From NCBI GenBank assembly GCA_025451145.1, contig JANWKX010000104.1, forward strand, positions 1 to 7,093: a stretch of DNA of 7,093 nucleotides, in the 5' to 3' direction. The notes under the pieces are model-generated. The model was not told where the DNA came from, did not search any database, and saw nothing but the letters and a program-made list of their open reading frames with translations. Positions within the stretch are counted from its first letter, which is position 1. Each line of letters opens with the position of its first letter. Both the position numbers and the translations under genes were made by a program. Source of the stretch: Vampirovibrionales bacterium. Its GTDB lineage: Bacteria > Cyanobacteriota > Vampirovibrionia > Vampirovibrionales > JAGQHJ01. This document shows positions 6,910 to 7,093 of this stretch, one piece after another.

Positions 6910-6950
6910 TATTGAAACCTCGGTGGCATTTGCTGCCGAGGTTTCAATAT
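6909..6950 (+). terminator. Long hairpin directly after tRNA-Pro, likely terminator
   Basis: ATATTGAAACCTCGG (6909-6923) and CCGAGGTTTCAATAT (6936-6950) form a perfect 15-bp stem, which extends by two G-T and two G-C pairs to a 4-nt ATTT loop. The GC-rich core CCTCGG/CCGAGG followed by TTTCAATAT suits an intrinsic terminator with a modest U-tract for the tRNA transcript. Because it is nearly symmetric it may work in both directions. It starts on the discriminator base of the tRNA. Confidence 0.6.
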
Positions 6951-7043
6951 GTGTACGAAGGGTTGTCGAAGTAGCGGCCCCGGAGTCCTTATAGAGAGGG
7001 GCCCCCAGCGAGTGGTAGCGAAGCGAAACGAGCTGGGAAAAGG
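6912..7043. other. 132-bp structured insert between tRNA 3'-end repeats
   Basis: This segment separates the two exact copies of the tRNA-Pro 3' end. It holds most of the long hairpin (6909-6950), then a GGCCCC/GGGGCC pair (6976-6981, 6998-7003) and a CCCAGC/GCTGGG pair (7004-7009, 7032-7037), the latter around a short AGCGAAGCGAAACGAG stretch. No integrase or other protein is encoded. It could be the scar of an excised element, a small non-autonomous element, or a local duplication. The ORF antisense to it is not considered real. Confidence 0.4.
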
Positions 7044-7071
7044 CGCTGGTTCGAATCCAGTCATCCCGATA
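7044..7071 (+). repeat. 28-bp direct repeat of the tRNA-Pro 3' end (att-like)
   Basis: These 28 bases are identical to 6884-6911, that is, the last variable-loop base, the whole T arm, the 3' acceptor strand, the discriminator and two bases beyond. No matching 5' tRNA half precedes this copy, so it is a tRNA 3' fragment, not a second gene. Integrases of the tyrosine family commonly use tRNA 3' ends as attachment sites and leave just such repeats. A pyrimidine-rich CTTTTCTTTTCT follows (7072-7083), which may be the original terminator of the tRNA. Confidence 0.7.
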
Positions 7072-7093
7072 CTTTTCTTTTCTATAGAAGTGA

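Noticed and set aside
6819..7064. Minus-strand 81-codon ORF containing DWIRTSGPFVPNEVRYQ
   Set aside because: This is the well-known kind of false protein obtained by translating the reverse strand of a tRNA gene and its repeat.
7010..7071. Second complete tRNA gene
   Set aside because: Only the T arm and 3' acceptor strand are present; no pairing 5' acceptor, D arm or anticodon stem precedes them.

Overview
This 7.1 kb window is bacterial chromosome. It carries part of a cell-surface or exopolysaccharide gene set, followed by two small housekeeping-type genes and a tRNA-Pro locus. A classical Sec signal peptide, a Wzx-type flippase and an asparagine-synthase-type amidotransferase fit a bacterium with a surface polysaccharide. 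The tRNA gene has no encoded CCA, which argues against Gamma- and Betaproteobacteria, where CCA is nearly always encoded. I cannot name the phylum from this window with any certainty.

Layout. Positions 1-1495 (minus) hold a secreted clan GH-A glycoside hydrolase that ends, within the window, in a long Ala-Pro linker and runs off the left edge. Positions 1496-1901 are a divergent control region with a good sigma70-like promoter for the rightward gene and several inverted repeats. Positions 1902-3437 (plus) encode the polysaccharide flippase. Positions 5394-3454 (minus) encode a glutamine-dependent asparagine synthase-like protein, convergent with the flippase and only 16 bp from it, with a small palindrome in the gap. 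Positions 5395-5650 hold no convincing gene. Positions 6647-5651 (minus) are a likely two-gene operon: a GNAT acetyltransferase, then a small four-helix membrane protein resembling DUF420. Positions 6836-6909 (plus) are tRNA-Pro(CGG), followed by a long perfect hairpin.

How the genes may work together (inference). The flippase would move a lipid-linked glycan unit across the inner membrane. The AsnB-like enzyme could amidate a sugar acid or simply make asparagine. The secreted hydrolase, which has PslG-like features, could trim or release polymer outside the membrane. No glycosyltransferases or polymerase are visible, so this is at most the edge of such a cluster.

The most unusual structure is at the right end. 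The last 26 bases of the tRNA-Pro gene plus two bases, 28 bp in all, are repeated exactly 160 bp downstream. The 132 bp between the copies is rich in inverted repeats. This resembles a tRNA-targeted att duplication, a tiny remnant element, or the edge of an island continuing past the window.
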